Assembly: GCF_963678635.1 (NCBI RefSeq)
Contig: NC_087070.1
Coordinates: 30,853,704 to 30,917,703 of the forward strand
Source: Symsagittifera roscoffensis
Lineage: Eukaryota > Xenacoelomorpha > Acoela > Convolutidae
Reading direction: 5' to 3'
DNA: 64,000 nucleotides
This document shows positions 27,341 through 37,260 of this stretch, piece by piece. Positions within the stretch are counted from its first letter, which is position 1. The number at the start of each line of letters is the position of its first letter. Made by a program: the position numbers and the translations under genes. Under the pieces are notes generated by a model. That model worked only from the letters and a program-made list of their open reading frames with translations, made no database searches and was not told where the DNA came from.

Positions 27341-28176
27341 ATACACTTGCTCACTAGTGAACCCCATTTGGAATATCCTTTTCGGGATATTGCTTTCTTT
27401 TCAAAAGAAAGATAAATATGGAAGGGTCCAACATTTTCTTGTTGGTAGTCCAACCATATTTATTTGGCTTTTTTATCAAACACTCTCTGTCCTCTCTCTC
27501 TCATCATACTTTGTGCCCGGTGGGGTTAGCCAGGTCTTACGCAAAGTAACAGAGAGTGTTTTAAGCCATAAATCTGCATTATATTACATTCATATACATG
27601 TTTTGGGTGAAAAACGGACAATTTTTTGGTAAAAATGTGAAAAAAAAAAAATTATGTTTTTTTTTCGAAAAATGAACATGACCCTTAACCCTGCTCAGAA
27701 ATTCATGGCAAATTGATTGAGGGTAGTTTCAATGGATTTGGAGAGAAAAAAAAATTTTTCCCAATTTTTTTTTTCAATATTTTCACAAAAATCAGATTTT
27801 CTCAAAAAATCACAACTTTTCAGGCGTCTACTCTCATTGATTGGGCTATAATTGTTTTTTTTTTTTTGAATTTCTACGCTTGTCCTAATTACGTATCAGA
27901 TAGCTCCTAAAAATTTCAAACCACATTCACTTGAATTTAAAACGAACGAATAATTCAAGCTAAAAATGAAGGAAAAAAGAAGTTAAAAAATTATGTTTTT
28001 TAAATTTCGAACTTGACCAGTAGAACTGTGCTCGAGGTCCCACAAAACTTACTGGTTTTTTTGTTGATAGATTTAAAAGACACTTTTTTAAACATTACTT
28101 TTCCTTTTTTCACAACATAAAAAGTTTGAGGTTTTCCTTTATTTTGAAAAAAAAAATTTCACTTGAAATTACAGAA
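27056..28176. other. non-coding part of the Maverick module: GA microsatellite, hairpins, A/T runs
   Basis: Contains (AG)13 at 27311-27336, a series of strong hairpins at 27372-27561 (listed separately) and then AT-rich sequence with long A and T runs up to the right repeat arm. Open frames at 27357-27632 and 27713-27910 are not convincing; the first overlaps the hairpins. Confidence 0.5.
27372..27561. ncRNA. candidate structured RNA: four consecutive stem-loops
   Basis: Perfect stems occur one after another: AATATCC/GGATATT (27372-27378 with 27385-27391), CTTTCTTTT/AAAAGAAAG (27393-27411), ATAAATATGG/CCATATTTAT (27412-27421 with 27454-27463, itself enclosing CCAAC/GTTGG) and AAACACTCTCTGT/ACAGAGAGTGTTT (27478-27490 with 27549-27561). 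Their density stands out from the flanking DNA. A regulatory RNA is possible; no polymerase III boxes were found. Confidence 0.35.
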
Positions 28177-28290
28177 CGGGAGGCGTTCCCGAGGAGCGTA
28201 GCGACGAGCAACGCCGGGTTAGCTATTGCCCCTTAAACCAAACGGCCATGCCTTAATATTTCGAAGGACATGATATGAAATGTTTCACGG
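28177..28290 (-). repeat. right arm of internal 114-bp inverted repeat
   Basis: Reverse complement of 24589-24702, with 74 identical inner bases. Together the arms enclose about 3.5 kb containing both minus-strand genes, the NLS protein and the hairpin cluster. The module spans 24589-28290. Confidence 0.92.
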
Positions 28291-28998
28291 GACACCGAAT
28301 GACATGAAGGAAACTTTGATTCCGATATCTTTTACACATTCAAATGACAATCTATGCTTATCATGCATCGGTAACTATCAAGGTGTCAAATTTGCAAAAT
28401 TTTCATTTTTTAAGTTTACTATTTTTTCAACTTAATTAGTTAGTTGAGGGCTTTACTTTCTGAATACTTTTATCTCATAAATCTACTTTTTATTATACCT
28501 ATTTACGCAAACCAAGAAGTGGGCTTGAAATCATTAGGAAATTACTGTTTCACGGTTAAAATTAGTCAGAAAAAGTTTTAGGCTCTATCTGAATCATTCT
28601 AAGCATTAAATTTTGTAATTTAGTGCTGAAATGTTAATTGAAAGTCTAAACCAGTCGCCTAAAAAAAGCCAAAATTTTATCGCTAACCCTTAAAATTAAC
28701 AGCAAAAGTTTGAGGCTGTAAATGAATCAGTTTTTAGTATACAAAACCCCTCCACTTGAGCAGAGTGATGAGACATATAGAGCTTAAAGCTAGAATAAAC
28801 CCTGTTTTTGGAAAGGAAAAGACTTATTGCCAAGACGGCGAAGTATAACTCTCGTTAATGGCTTCTACTTGCCCTTACCCGCAAAGTTTTTTGGTGCTAG
28901 TCACTTCTCGCTTTTGCTTTTCCATAACCAGTTCTACTTGAAATTCTCCTAAATTTTCTTGAAATTTTCCTGAATTACTTCAGTAACTTCAACAAACA
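28291..28998. other. non-coding region upstream of the Maverick polymerase gene
   Basis: AT-rich sequence before the polymerase ATG. The last 60 bases contain several CTTGAAATT-like repeats (ACTTGAAATTCTCC, TCTTGAAATTTTCC). No TATA box at a convincing distance; a promoter for the polymerase presumably lies here. Confidence 0.4.
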
Positions 28999-30038
28999 AT
29001 GCCGAACTCTACTTCTATCGCGACACCTGTTCCTTGCCAGCAGTGCGGAAAAATACTGAGCTCTAAAAGGAACTTGAGAAGACATGAGCAAAAAGTTCAC
29101 AAGATCCTTCCTCCCCCTCCTCCTCAAACTGTTTGCGATGAGTGTCTAGAGTCATTCGAGAGTTTGTCGGAAGCCCGAGAGCACGTCGAGCTGGTACATG
29201 ACATGACTTCGAATAGTCATTGTATCTATTGCCATACAATATTTCTCACCGCGGAAAGCTATGGACAACACTTGCTGAAGAAGCACGCATTGCCTGTTTG
29301 GGACGGCATTGAGACGACGTCTTCCGCTGCCCCAACGGAAAGCGCGTTCAGAGGCAAATTGCGTCGATACGATCTCAAAGTTGGTGAAAAAGAAATGGAT
29401 TTGCTTCAAGTCATGATGCAAAACAAGGAGGAAATAGATGCTCTTATACTGGAAAGGGTCAAAGAGGGTCCGAACAAGGTGCAATTCCATGTGGAAGTGC
29501 GAATGATCAAAATTCCCACTGTGCAAGACGGGGACAGTGGAAACTTCGAAAGGACCATGCTGTTTCTGAACACTAAGACATTGACAGTGTACTTCGAGGG
29601 AATAGCTGGGGTTCAATTCTTGGAACTGATTGAACATATGGTCAACCAAGTCAATTCGTTCTCTTCTCATGGTAGCGGATGGATTATTGACAGAATTGAA
29701 AAATTGCAAATCAGTTTCGCGGCCTTCTCACCAATAAGAGCAGGATCCTACCTCGAGCTACCTGATGCACTCAGCGCAGCATCTACTCTGCTCACAAATA
29801 TCAACACTAAAGATGATGACCGTTGCTTTCTCTACTCCTTTGTTGCCGCATATCACAATGTGAATGAGCCGGCCCTCTACCCCACATCTAGACGGTGGCT
29901 GGAGAAAAACAAAGTCTCAACCTACAATCTCGACAAAGAAGGAATTGTGAAAATCAATGGGGAATACGAAATGCCAATGGGTCTGATGGATATGGACAGA
30001 TTTGAAAAGTTGAACAATTGTCAAATCAACGTCTTCCG
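28999..30038 (+). CDS. Maverick protein-primed DNA polymerase B, exon 1 (zinc-finger N terminus)
   Basis: ATG 28999. Three C2H2-type fingers open the protein: C13/C16/H29/H34, C46/C49/H62/H67 and C75/C78/H91/H96. A following region (VQFHVEVRMIKI, LNTKTLTVYFEG, SFAAFSPIRAGSYLELPDAL) is typical of Maverick polymerases upstream of the exonuclease domain. The exon ends at 30038 in phase 2 before GTAAGC; joined to 30160 the reading frame continues without change. If the donor were not used, the frame would stop at 30040-30042. The spliced gene would encode about 1,376 residues. Confidence 0.87.
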
Positions 30039-30159
30039 GTAAGCAAATTCTAATTTCCTTCTAAAAATTTTAAAATTCCTTCAATAATGTTCTTCACCTA
30101 TTCAAACACCCTTTTTATTTCATTTCAAACCTAGGTATAAAAATTATTTTTCTGTTCAG
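30039..30159 (+). other. intron 1 of the Maverick polymerase gene
   Basis: 121 bases, GTAAGC at the donor and TTTTTCTGTTCAG at the acceptor (AG at 30158-30159). In-frame stops within it and conserved coding sequence on both sides support splicing, which implies nuclear expression of the element. Confidence 0.8.
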
Positions 30160-32732
30160 GTACAACGATGGCGAATTGTTGCCCATAAGAGTATCGAGCA
30201 GATTCACTACTAGCCTGATTGTGGACTTGTTGCTGCTGACAGATGGATCAAAATATCACTATGTGTTGATAAGTGATCTCCAGAAACTGGTCGAGTACGT
30301 GCGGCACAAAGTGCACCGATTTCAATCTGAGATTTGTCGCAAATGTTTCCACACATGCGCTTCATTCGAAACTTTGAGAAGACATCAAGAACTGTGCTAC
30401 CAAGACGAAGATGTCGTCATAACAATGCCCAAGCCGGGAAAAGATGACCACAAGTTCAAAAACTTAACAGCTCGTTGGTACGTACCCAGAGTAATCTACT
30501 TTGATTTGGAGTCACTGCTCTTACCAGTATACGGACCGCAACCTGATCCGCGAAAATCTAGCACGCAAACAATTGAAATCCATCAACCGTGCGGCTACGC
30601 GTTAGCAGTAATCGAATTTGAGAAAAAAGACCTGTTAAAGTTTGAGCTTAAAAGAGGACCGAATGTGATGGAAGAGCTAATTAGCTCCCTTGAATCGTTA
30701 GCGAGACAAATTTACGTAGAAAAAAGGAAATATTACACTTTCACTGGTATAACAGACCAGGAACGGGAAGATGCTACAATTTGTTGGATATGCGAGAATG
30801 ATTTTTCCGACAATGATCAAGTGGTACTTGATCATTGCCATTACACCAACAAGTTTCTGGGTTGGGCACACAATGAGTGTAACGTTAATAGAAAAACAAC
30901 AAATTACATTCCAGTGGTAGCTCATAATTTGTCAAATTATGATTTACACTTTATAATCAAAGCGCTGGCAAAAAGCGATTCGGAAAACACTTTTTCCGTA
31001 ATACCCGCATCTGAAGAAAAATATATATCCTTGACAATCTCAGTCTACATAAAAACGTACACGGACAAAAACGGAAAAATCAAAAAACTCTACGAAAATC
31101 TGAGATTCATCGATTCGTATAGGTTCATGCTGGCATCGTTGGCAAAACTTGTCGATAATTTGCCCAACGAAAAGTTTTTTCTGCTGGAGAACTATTTTGA
31201 AAAACTCGGCCACTCACGTGAAAAAGTCAGTCTGTTGAAACAGAAAGGGCATTACCCCTACTCATACTTCAACTCATTCGAAAAATTCCGAGAAACTCGC
31301 CTTCCCCCACGAGCAATGTGGAAAAATAGTCTAACAGGAGGGGATGTGAGTGTTTCAAGAAGCGAGTACAATCATGCCCTTAAAGTTTTCACCGAACTGA
31401 AGTGTGGCTCACTTGGTGATTACCACGACTTGTACTTGACTACAGATGTGCTATTGCTTGCTTCCGTTTTCGAAGCTTTTCGTGAAGTTTGCTATCAAAC
31501 ATACGGGCTGGATTGCGCCTGTTACTTCACGGCAAGTAACCTTTCCGGGGACGCCTTTCTAAAAGTTTGTAAGCCCGAACTGAAACTCTTAACGGACCGT
31601 GAACATCTAGACCTTGTGCAGCGAATGATACGAGGAGGCATGTCGTCGATTTACGCGCGCCGATTTTACAAAGCAAACAATAAATACCTCGACGATTTTT
31701 CGCCCTCAGAACCATCAAGCTACATCCTCAATATTGATGCAAACAATTTGTACGGGGGGATAATGAAACACTGCCCTTTGCCCTTAAACGATTTTTCAAT
31801 AGTTGAAAAAAGTCTGGCAGACATACTGCTCACCAGCGAAACATCAGAATGGGGTTATATAGTTGAAGTCAATTTAACCATACCCGAAGAGCTTCACGAC
31901 TTCTTTGCTGATTACCCCCTTGCCCCCTCTCGTGAAGTAGTGGACATCGGTGCAATGAGCAACGAGCAAGTCGACATGTTGGGAAAATTGGGAATCACCA
32001 CACTGCCAAAAGTGCCAAAGCTTCTACAGACCTTGCATCCTAAAGAAGGTTATGTTTTGCACTACCTTACCCTAAAATTGTACCATGAGCTAGGAATGAA
32101 AATAACTCACCTCGGAAAAGTTCTTCAGTTCCGCCAAAGTCACTGGATGGCACCCTTTGTCGACCTCAACACCCGCCTACGAAAAGCCGCGGTAAATAAA
32201 TTCCAGGAGAACTTCTACAAGCTAATTGTTAATTCAGCTTTCGGTAAGACAATGGAGTCTAAGTTAGGAAGAAAGAAGCTGGAGATTGTAAGGAATGAGA
32301 GAGAACTTTTACAAAAAACAGCTCTGAGCACAATGAAAAGCTTTCAAATCATTGACGATCAATTAGCCACAATTAGCTTTTCAGTAACAAAAATATTGTG
32401 GGATAAACCTATGATAGTTGGTGCGACCATCCTAGACCTCGCCAAGCGTTTCATGTTTCAGTTTCACTATCAAAAAATGAAACCAAATCTAAACTTGGAA
32501 CTCCTTTACTCCGACACGGATAGTTTTATTTACGCCATAAAAACTGATGACGTTTACCGAGACTTGGAGAAAATAAAAGCTGATTTCGACTTTTCAAATT
32601 ACGATAAGGACCATTTCTTGTTCGAGGATACCAACAAGAAAGTTGTGCTGAAGTTCAAAGACGAGACTGGTGGGAAGCCGATCAGAGAATTCATCGCCCT
32701 AAAACCGAAACTATATTCGGTCGTCCTTAATG
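30160..32732 (+). CDS. Maverick DNA polymerase B, exon 2 (exonuclease, HNH-like insert, palm)
   Basis: Numbering from the spliced start: a fourth finger ICRKCFHTC...H near 405-425; exonuclease motif I D462-x-E464 (VIYFDLES); an HNH/endonuclease VII-like zinc insert CWIC...LDHCH...HNEC at about 555-587; motif II NYD (D608); motif III Y772-x3-D776 (LYLTTDVLLL). In the polymerase, motif A is NIDANNLYG (D873), motif B KLIVNSAFGKTM and motif C LYSDTDSFIY, followed by a K-P-K-x-Y block. All catalytic acids are present. The TPR1/TPR2-type regions expected of protein-primed enzymes are compatible with the spacing. The exon ends in phase 1 at 32732 before GTAAAT. Confidence 0.92.
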
Positions 32733-33061
32733 GTAAATAAAATTTAAGCCACCCTTCCACCCCCCATTCCTACCTTTTACAGAACAAAAATACCACCACC
32801 AACCTACCTACACCCCTTAATTTGTTGCATTAAACTATGGGCATTTAGCTGATTTAGGCAACATTATACAATGTTGCCTAAACGTTGATTTATCTGACAA
32901 CATATTCCCTCTTGTTTCCTCTTTTTTAATCATAATTTAGAGTCTTCTGCTCTTTTTTGGTAAAATGAATCAAATTTTGTTCGGTATAAATTGAGTTGCT
33001 GAAGTGAAATGAAGCTATCCCCAACGTTGTAGAAAAGAATAATAATTTTGCTATTGTTTAG
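32733..33061 (+). other. intron 2 of the Maverick polymerase gene
   Basis: 329 bases from GTAAAT to TTGTTTAG (AG at 33060-33061). Without splicing the polymerase would stop at 32740 and lose its conserved C-terminal block, which resumes in phase after 33061. Confidence 0.75.
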
Positions 33062-33579
33062 AAGGCACTCAAAAATTGAGTGCCAAAGGAATTAAACGGA
33101 GTGCACAGAGAGAACTGGTCCACCAAACCTTCAGGGACACATTATTCACTGGAAAAACAATGAGAGTATACAACTATAATATAGTTTCGAAAGGTCACAC
33201 CAATATGACAGTGAAACAAAACAAACTTGCATTATCACCATTCGACTCAAAACGTTTTCTACTTTTCGACGGAATTTCGACAGTGCCCTTTGGCCATAAA
33301 GCCGCTGAAGAAAATGCTTTTCTAGAAGACATTTACATGGACACCGAGTGGGCCAACTCATACAATGAAACTGATAACAGTTCTCCCGATTTTACACTCC
33401 CGGATTGGGGATTTTTACAGCGACCCTACTCAGAAGCAGAGCTGCAAGAAGAAGAAGAAGCTTCTAGTAGCCGAGTCCGTGAACGTCCCCCTATAAAAAA
33501 CCCATTTATTTTATCTGAAGCTTCAGAAGAACGACCATCTAAAAAACACCGCAAAGAAAACCAAAACAATAAACATTAA
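33062..33579 (+). CDS. Maverick DNA polymerase B, exon 3 (C-terminal block)
   Basis: Joins in phase 1 to exon 2. KGIKRSAQRELVHQTFRDTL, then QNKLALSPFDSKRFLLFDGI and PFGHKAAEEN, is the usual end of Maverick and related viral B polymerases. The remaining 70 residues are acidic and then basic low complexity (LQEEEEASSS, RPSKKHRKENQ), possibly a nuclear localisation signal. AATAAA at 33568-33573 overlaps the last codons and may be the polyadenylation signal, with further ones at about 33671. Confidence 0.85.
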
Positions 33580-33941
33580 AGTCTGAAACATATATTTTCA
33601 GATGATTTTTACTCTTCGTCCTTTTTATACTTCGACTTGTATATGTTTTGGTTTTTACCAATTTACAACTAATAAAATACTCGTATTGAGCTCAATCACT
33701 GTTTTAACATAAATAGCTTCAGGCAAATAAACTAGTAGACACAAACCAAGTGTTAATTCAAACAAATGTGTGAAATCCTTAGGCTTGTTTTGAATAATAA
33801 ACTTTAATAGCATGACAAATCTTTGACGAAAAGAAAGAAAGCCAGGAAATGATATCCACATGAAACTAGGACGAAAAAAGAAAAGTTCAGGAATTAGGAC
33901 GATTAATTTTAATTATCGCGGGAAAAGAGACCGCTTTCAAA
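33580..33941. other. Maverick 3' non-coding region
   Basis: AT-rich DNA between the polymerase stop and the right terminal repeat. Candidate polyadenylation signals only; the minus-strand open frame 33655-33861 shows no recognisable domain. Confidence 0.5.
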
Positions 33942-34172
33942 GGAATTAGAAGGAATTATTGTATCGCGTCCCGGTTGTTGAGCTCAGCTTAACAAGATCC
34001 TAAGGAGGGGGTCTTTTACTTTAGGGGTGGGAACTTGCGATCATTTACAAAATCCTAGGATAGGGGTCCTCCAAAAAATTAAGGACCCCTTTCCTAGGAT
34101 TTTGCTTTACGTGAGGACCCCCCCTTAGGAAGGACCCCCCCCTTAGGATCCGGGACACGATACAATACTACT
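33942..34172. repeat. right terminal inverted repeat of the Maverick, itself palindromic
   Basis: Inverse of 15877-16112. TTGTATCGCGTCCC (33959-33972) is answered by GGGACACGATACAA (34152-34165) with one mismatch, and CAAAATCCTAGG by CCTAGGATTTTG inside, so this arm also folds back on itself. A run of 14 C follows at 34173, the first six matching the C6 on the left. Confidence 0.88.
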
Positions 34173-34407
34173 CCCCCCCCCCCCCCATAACACCAAAAAG
34201 TCCCCTTTGGCACTATTTCAATCGACTAACAGACCGTAAAATATTCCTCAAGACGCAAAGAAATACTAAAAATAAGGGATGGTGCGAAACACGTTCTTTT
34301 TCAAAATGATCTGAAGAGGCTAAAAAACGGCATTTTAAAAAGAAGCTCTCACATTAACGGACATTCTAGAATAAGATGAATACAACAATCAAAAATGAAA
34401 GCCTCAC

Positions 34408-34800
34408 CTGTAATACCTTGTCCATGGGGAGCAAGCCTCCTGATTGAGCCAACCCTCCTTGTCTGATACTGTTGATGAAGATTCCTGAGCCCCCGTCTCC
34501 GTTTGAAACACTGAATCCAAAATCCCTATACTTCGCACTCTTCTGCAAACTGATTCGTTTCACTTCCGTAGTCGAACTTCCGTTCGAGCCGCTCTCGTGG
34601 TTCGACGAATCACTACCTCGGGTTTTATCCGAACTCATTGTATTTATTCGTGAGAGAGTCGAGTTAGTCTTCGGTTTTTCGGAGTAGGAGGTATGAGATG
34701 ACATCTTTTGGGGGGTTGTGCTGGCGAGGAGGGATGAGTCGTGGTTTCCGTTGCTCAGTCGCTCGGGTGTGATCAAATTTCCGTTCACAATTATTGGTTC
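34408..34800 (-). CDS. GRIP-like: GRIP-like scaffold, exon with linker and first half of PDZ7
   Basis: Phase 0 at both ends; acceptor TTTTTAG at 34801 and donor GTGAGG after CAG at 34408. It opens with a Ser/Thr/Asn-rich linker and then KRISLQKSAKYRDFGFSVSN, with GIFINSIRQGGLAQSGGLLP and MDKVLQ. These are the carboxylate-binding loop (DFGFSV) and following strands of PDZ7, close to vertebrate GRIP (MEDFGFSVADG...[27 protein letters not shown]). The domain is completed by the exon at 15394-15729, 18.7 kb away. Confidence 0.87.
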
Positions 34801-35047
34801 CTAAAAACAATTCTTCAAGAAATGTTTATGCAGCGTTTCTTTTTCTTTACTGAAAAACGGTTCGTATTCTTTCTTCGGTTTCTTGTGAATGCTTCTATAT
34901 AAAAAAATAGATATTTCTTACTTTGTTCTGTTTTTGAGCATCATTATGCAGGAGCTTAGTTTTGAACACTTCATTAATTGCATTGAATACAAACAAAAAT
35001 AAAATTTTGTTTTAAGGATAGCGACCCGAACGTTTAAAAAATCTTAC

Positions 35048-35390
35048 GGGCAAGTGAGTGTGATTGCTGAGATGCCCATGACCATGATGCACCTGACTCA
35101 ACTCCCCCAACTTATCCATGACTCTCCTCTTCCTAGGGGTGTCATTTGGACTAGACACAGTACTGTCTTGGGACAACACGTCATCTTGAGGACTCTCTGA
35201 CTGGGCACTTTTCATGGATGAGAAGCCACTTTCCTGGTTGGAATGGGAGTGGTCGAACTTGCGGAGTATCTTGAGTTGGACCGAGCCTCTTGCTCTCTGT
35301 AGCATGGACACTGCGTCTTTCACTGTTTTACCTCGAAGGCTGCACCCACATATTTCGACAAGTTGATCATTCACATGTAAAACGTCAATC
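35048..35390 (-). CDS. GRIP-like: GRIP-like scaffold, exon with second half of PDZ6 and linker 3
   Basis: Acceptor AG at 35392-35391, entering in phase 2; donor GTAAGA after CCC at 35048, phase 0. It reads IDVLHVNDQLVEICGCSLRG, then KTVKDAVSMLQRARGSVQLK, the end of PDZ6 (vertebrate [42 protein letters not shown]). A linker rich in Ser, Asp and His follows (SSMKSAQSESPQDD, VHHGHGHLSNHTH). The acceptor region is repeated several times in the intron (35392-35480). Confidence 0.87.
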
Positions 35391-35391
35391 C

Positions 35392-35480
35392 TAAAAAAAA
35401 TATATGTAACGTCAATCCATGAACGTCAATCCATGAAAAAAAAAACGTCAATCCATGTAAAACGTCAATCCTGAAGTAAT
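35392..35480. repeat. micro-duplications of the exon acceptor sequence (AACGTCAATCC)
   Basis: AACGTCAATCC, which spans the exon start (minus strand GGATTGACGTT), recurs at 35381, 35408, 35423, 35446 and 35461. One copy is preceded by CATGTAA as in the exon itself. This looks like local slippage or copy-and-paste of the splice-site region. Confidence 0.7.
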
Positions 35481-36274
35481 CATCGGTTCCTAAAAAAACG
35501 AGTTTTAGTAGAAAACAGTGAAAAAATACATCAATTGCAATGTTCATCAGCTTATCTTCTTTTATACAGAAATTTATCGAAGAGAAGCATTGAGCTTTTT
35601 TTGGGATCAAGTTTTCGAAAAAGGGTTTTCAAAACTTGATATCATCGTCAGAGTATGTAAAAAAAGCAATAAATGTTAAGAAAAAAATATTGTGAAACTA
35701 ATTAGTGCATTTTCTTATTGGAGAAAACTATTAAAAATGATTTTTGATAACACATTTCAGAATTTTAAGCAAAACACAATCGAAAACAAGGCAAGCCGGT
35801 TACTGTGCAAGCAGCACAGAATGCTCCGACCAGTCTTAAAAAATGACAGCAAAATTATCTTTGTGTGCTGTCGTTTTTTCGGCGTGCTGTGATAATGAAT
35901 CTGAGCAAAAAAGTAGAGCTTAGGTATTTTCGTCAGTCCTTGTATAAAATGCAATAGTCGGAACAACAATGCGTCGGAATATAGTCTTTGCTTGATCTCC
36001 TTGGCTGAGTGTGGAACTAAAATTCTCAGACGACAAAAAAAACACAAAAAAATTGATGTAACTCTAAAGCAAGGCCACAACAGCGGATTTACGCAAAGAG
36101 CTGAGCTCAAAACTTATTCTTCCCATCTAAATGAACAGTTTTGCCCTTTTCCCCCAAACATTTTGGTGTAGCGAGTGGTTTTAGAAGATTAAACGTGTGC
36201 ACAAACATGACTGGATTAAACTAATTACCATGTTATAATCGGACATTATGAGCCTACTAAAAAGTCGCAGGTGG
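35481..36274. other. GRIP intron, no other feature
   Basis: AT-rich intron DNA between the PDZ6 halves. Open frames on both strands lack recognisable domains. Confidence 0.5.
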
Positions 36275-36530
36275 GTGAATTAAAAAGAGCCAGAGTATTT
36301 GGGTTGAATTAAAAAGAGCCAGAGTATTTGGGTTGAATTAAAAAGAGCCAGAGCATTTGGGGTGAATTAAAAGTAGCCAGAGTATTTGGGTTGAATTAAA
36401 AAGAGCCAGAGCATTTGGGGTGAATTAAAAGTAGCCAGAGTATTTGGGGTGAATTAAAAGTAGCCAGAGTATTTGGGGTGAATTAAAAGTAGCGGGAGTA
36501 TTTGGGGTGAGTTAAAAAGAGCCAGAGTGA
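36275..36530. repeat. 29-bp minisatellite, about nine copies, touching a GRIP splice donor
   Basis: Unit of the type TTGAATTAAAAAGAGCC + AGAGTATTTGGG (29 bp), with a variant block AAAAGTAGCC, repeated from about 36275 to 36530. The array stops about eight bases from the donor of the PDZ6 exon at 36537. Confidence 0.9.
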
Positions 36531-36537
36531 TGCTGAC

Positions 36538-36735
36538 CTGTCGGCTACAGATCCGGACTCTATGGCTGCAATGAGGATGGGGTCGAATGGTTCCTCACTC
36601 CCACTCAATGTGATGCCCAGTCTGCCCGAGTTGGGTCTGAGCTCGACCGAGTACATGTTGTGCGCATTCGGACCATGCTCCGAGAACTCGTCGTCTTTCT
36701 CTAGTGACAACGTCACCACATTCTCCTTCGTTGAC
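36538..36735 (-). CDS. GRIP-like: GRIP-like scaffold, exon with end of PDZ5 and first half of PDZ6
   Basis: Acceptor AG at 36737-36736, entry phase 2; donor after GACAG at 36538, GT at 36537. Reads STKENVVTLSLEKDDEFSEH, then YSVELRPNSGRLGITLSGSE with EPFDPILIAAIESGSVADR. The R-LGITLSG-EEPFDPI stretch is almost the same as vertebrate GRIP PDZ6 ([20 protein letters not shown]), which binds liprin-alpha and ephrin/Eph tails. The intron after ADR sits at the position used in PDZ2, PDZ3 and PDZ6. Confidence 0.9.
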
Positions 36736-37097
36736 CTTCAAATATAAATTCGAAAGACTTAATTTATTAATTTAGCTTAGCGTCACAAGAAAGTTACTAT
36801 GCACGGTGTGTTCCACCGAGAAAACAAAACTTATGGCCTAAATTTCTGACAGAATGTTTCCAAAAACGGGCATTTTAGAACAATTTTCTGACAAAATTTT
36901 TAGTTGGCACGATTTTCTCTGAATAGGTCTAAAAACACGACCCTGCCTCCTTCGGGAACTGATGCCTTTGACCATGTTGTTGCCGTTTGAGATTTGAATA
37001 GTCAATATTATTAACCAAAAATGTGTACAAATTGGTCGAATTAGTTTAGAAATAGTAAATGGGGCTTAAACACGACTATGTAACAAGAAATGCATAC

Positions 37098-37260
37098 CTC
37101 ATGATGTTGTAGGCTTCTTCGACTGCTTTGTTTGCGAGTGAGATTCCATTGATGGAGAGGAGTCTGTCTCCAGGCGAGATGGTTCCAGTTCTATGAGCCA
37201 CTGATCCAGGCACCACTTCAAGAATTACCAGGCACTCTCCACTTCGTCTGTAAGGCGATG
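37098..37260 (-). CDS. GRIP-like: GRIP-like scaffold, exon with middle of PDZ5
   Basis: Enters in phase 1 after TTTTTCAG; donor GTATGC at 37097. Reads SPYRRSGECLVILEVVPGSV, then AHRTGTISPGDRLLSINGIS and LANKAVEEAYNIM. It matches PDZ5 of GRIP ([38 protein letters not shown]), one half of the PDZ4-5 tandem that binds AMPA receptor GluA2/3 tails. The last 64 coding bases and adjoining intron are duplicated at 9550-9780. Confidence 0.9.

Larger units (their letters stand above)
15877..34172 (+). mobile_element. complete Maverick/Polinton DNA transposon-virus, about 18.3 kb
   Basis: The element begins AGTAGTATTG and ends with the inverse (…ATACTACT), the AG..CT type of end seen in Polintons. It has terminal inverted repeats of about 231-236 bp and is flanked on both sides by CCCCCC, matching the expected 6-bp target duplication. 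It encodes all hallmark genes: protein-primed polymerase B, retroviral-like integrase, A32-like packaging ATPase, adenain-like protease, major and minor capsid proteins, plus several accessory proteins. Every recognised frame is open, so the copy looks young or constrained. It sits in the last intron of GRIP, most of its genes running opposite to GRIP. Whether it is still active cannot be told from one copy, and poly-C on the right makes the target duplication less certain. Confidence 0.93.

Noticed and set aside
27357..27632. 91-codon open frame over the hairpin cluster
   Set aside because: The sequence is explained by inverted repeats; no protein family recognised.
24589..28290. Reading the internal inverted repeats as the ends of an independent DNA transposon
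   Set aside because: No transposase inside and no clear target duplication outside the arms; kept as an inverted-repeat module of the Maverick.
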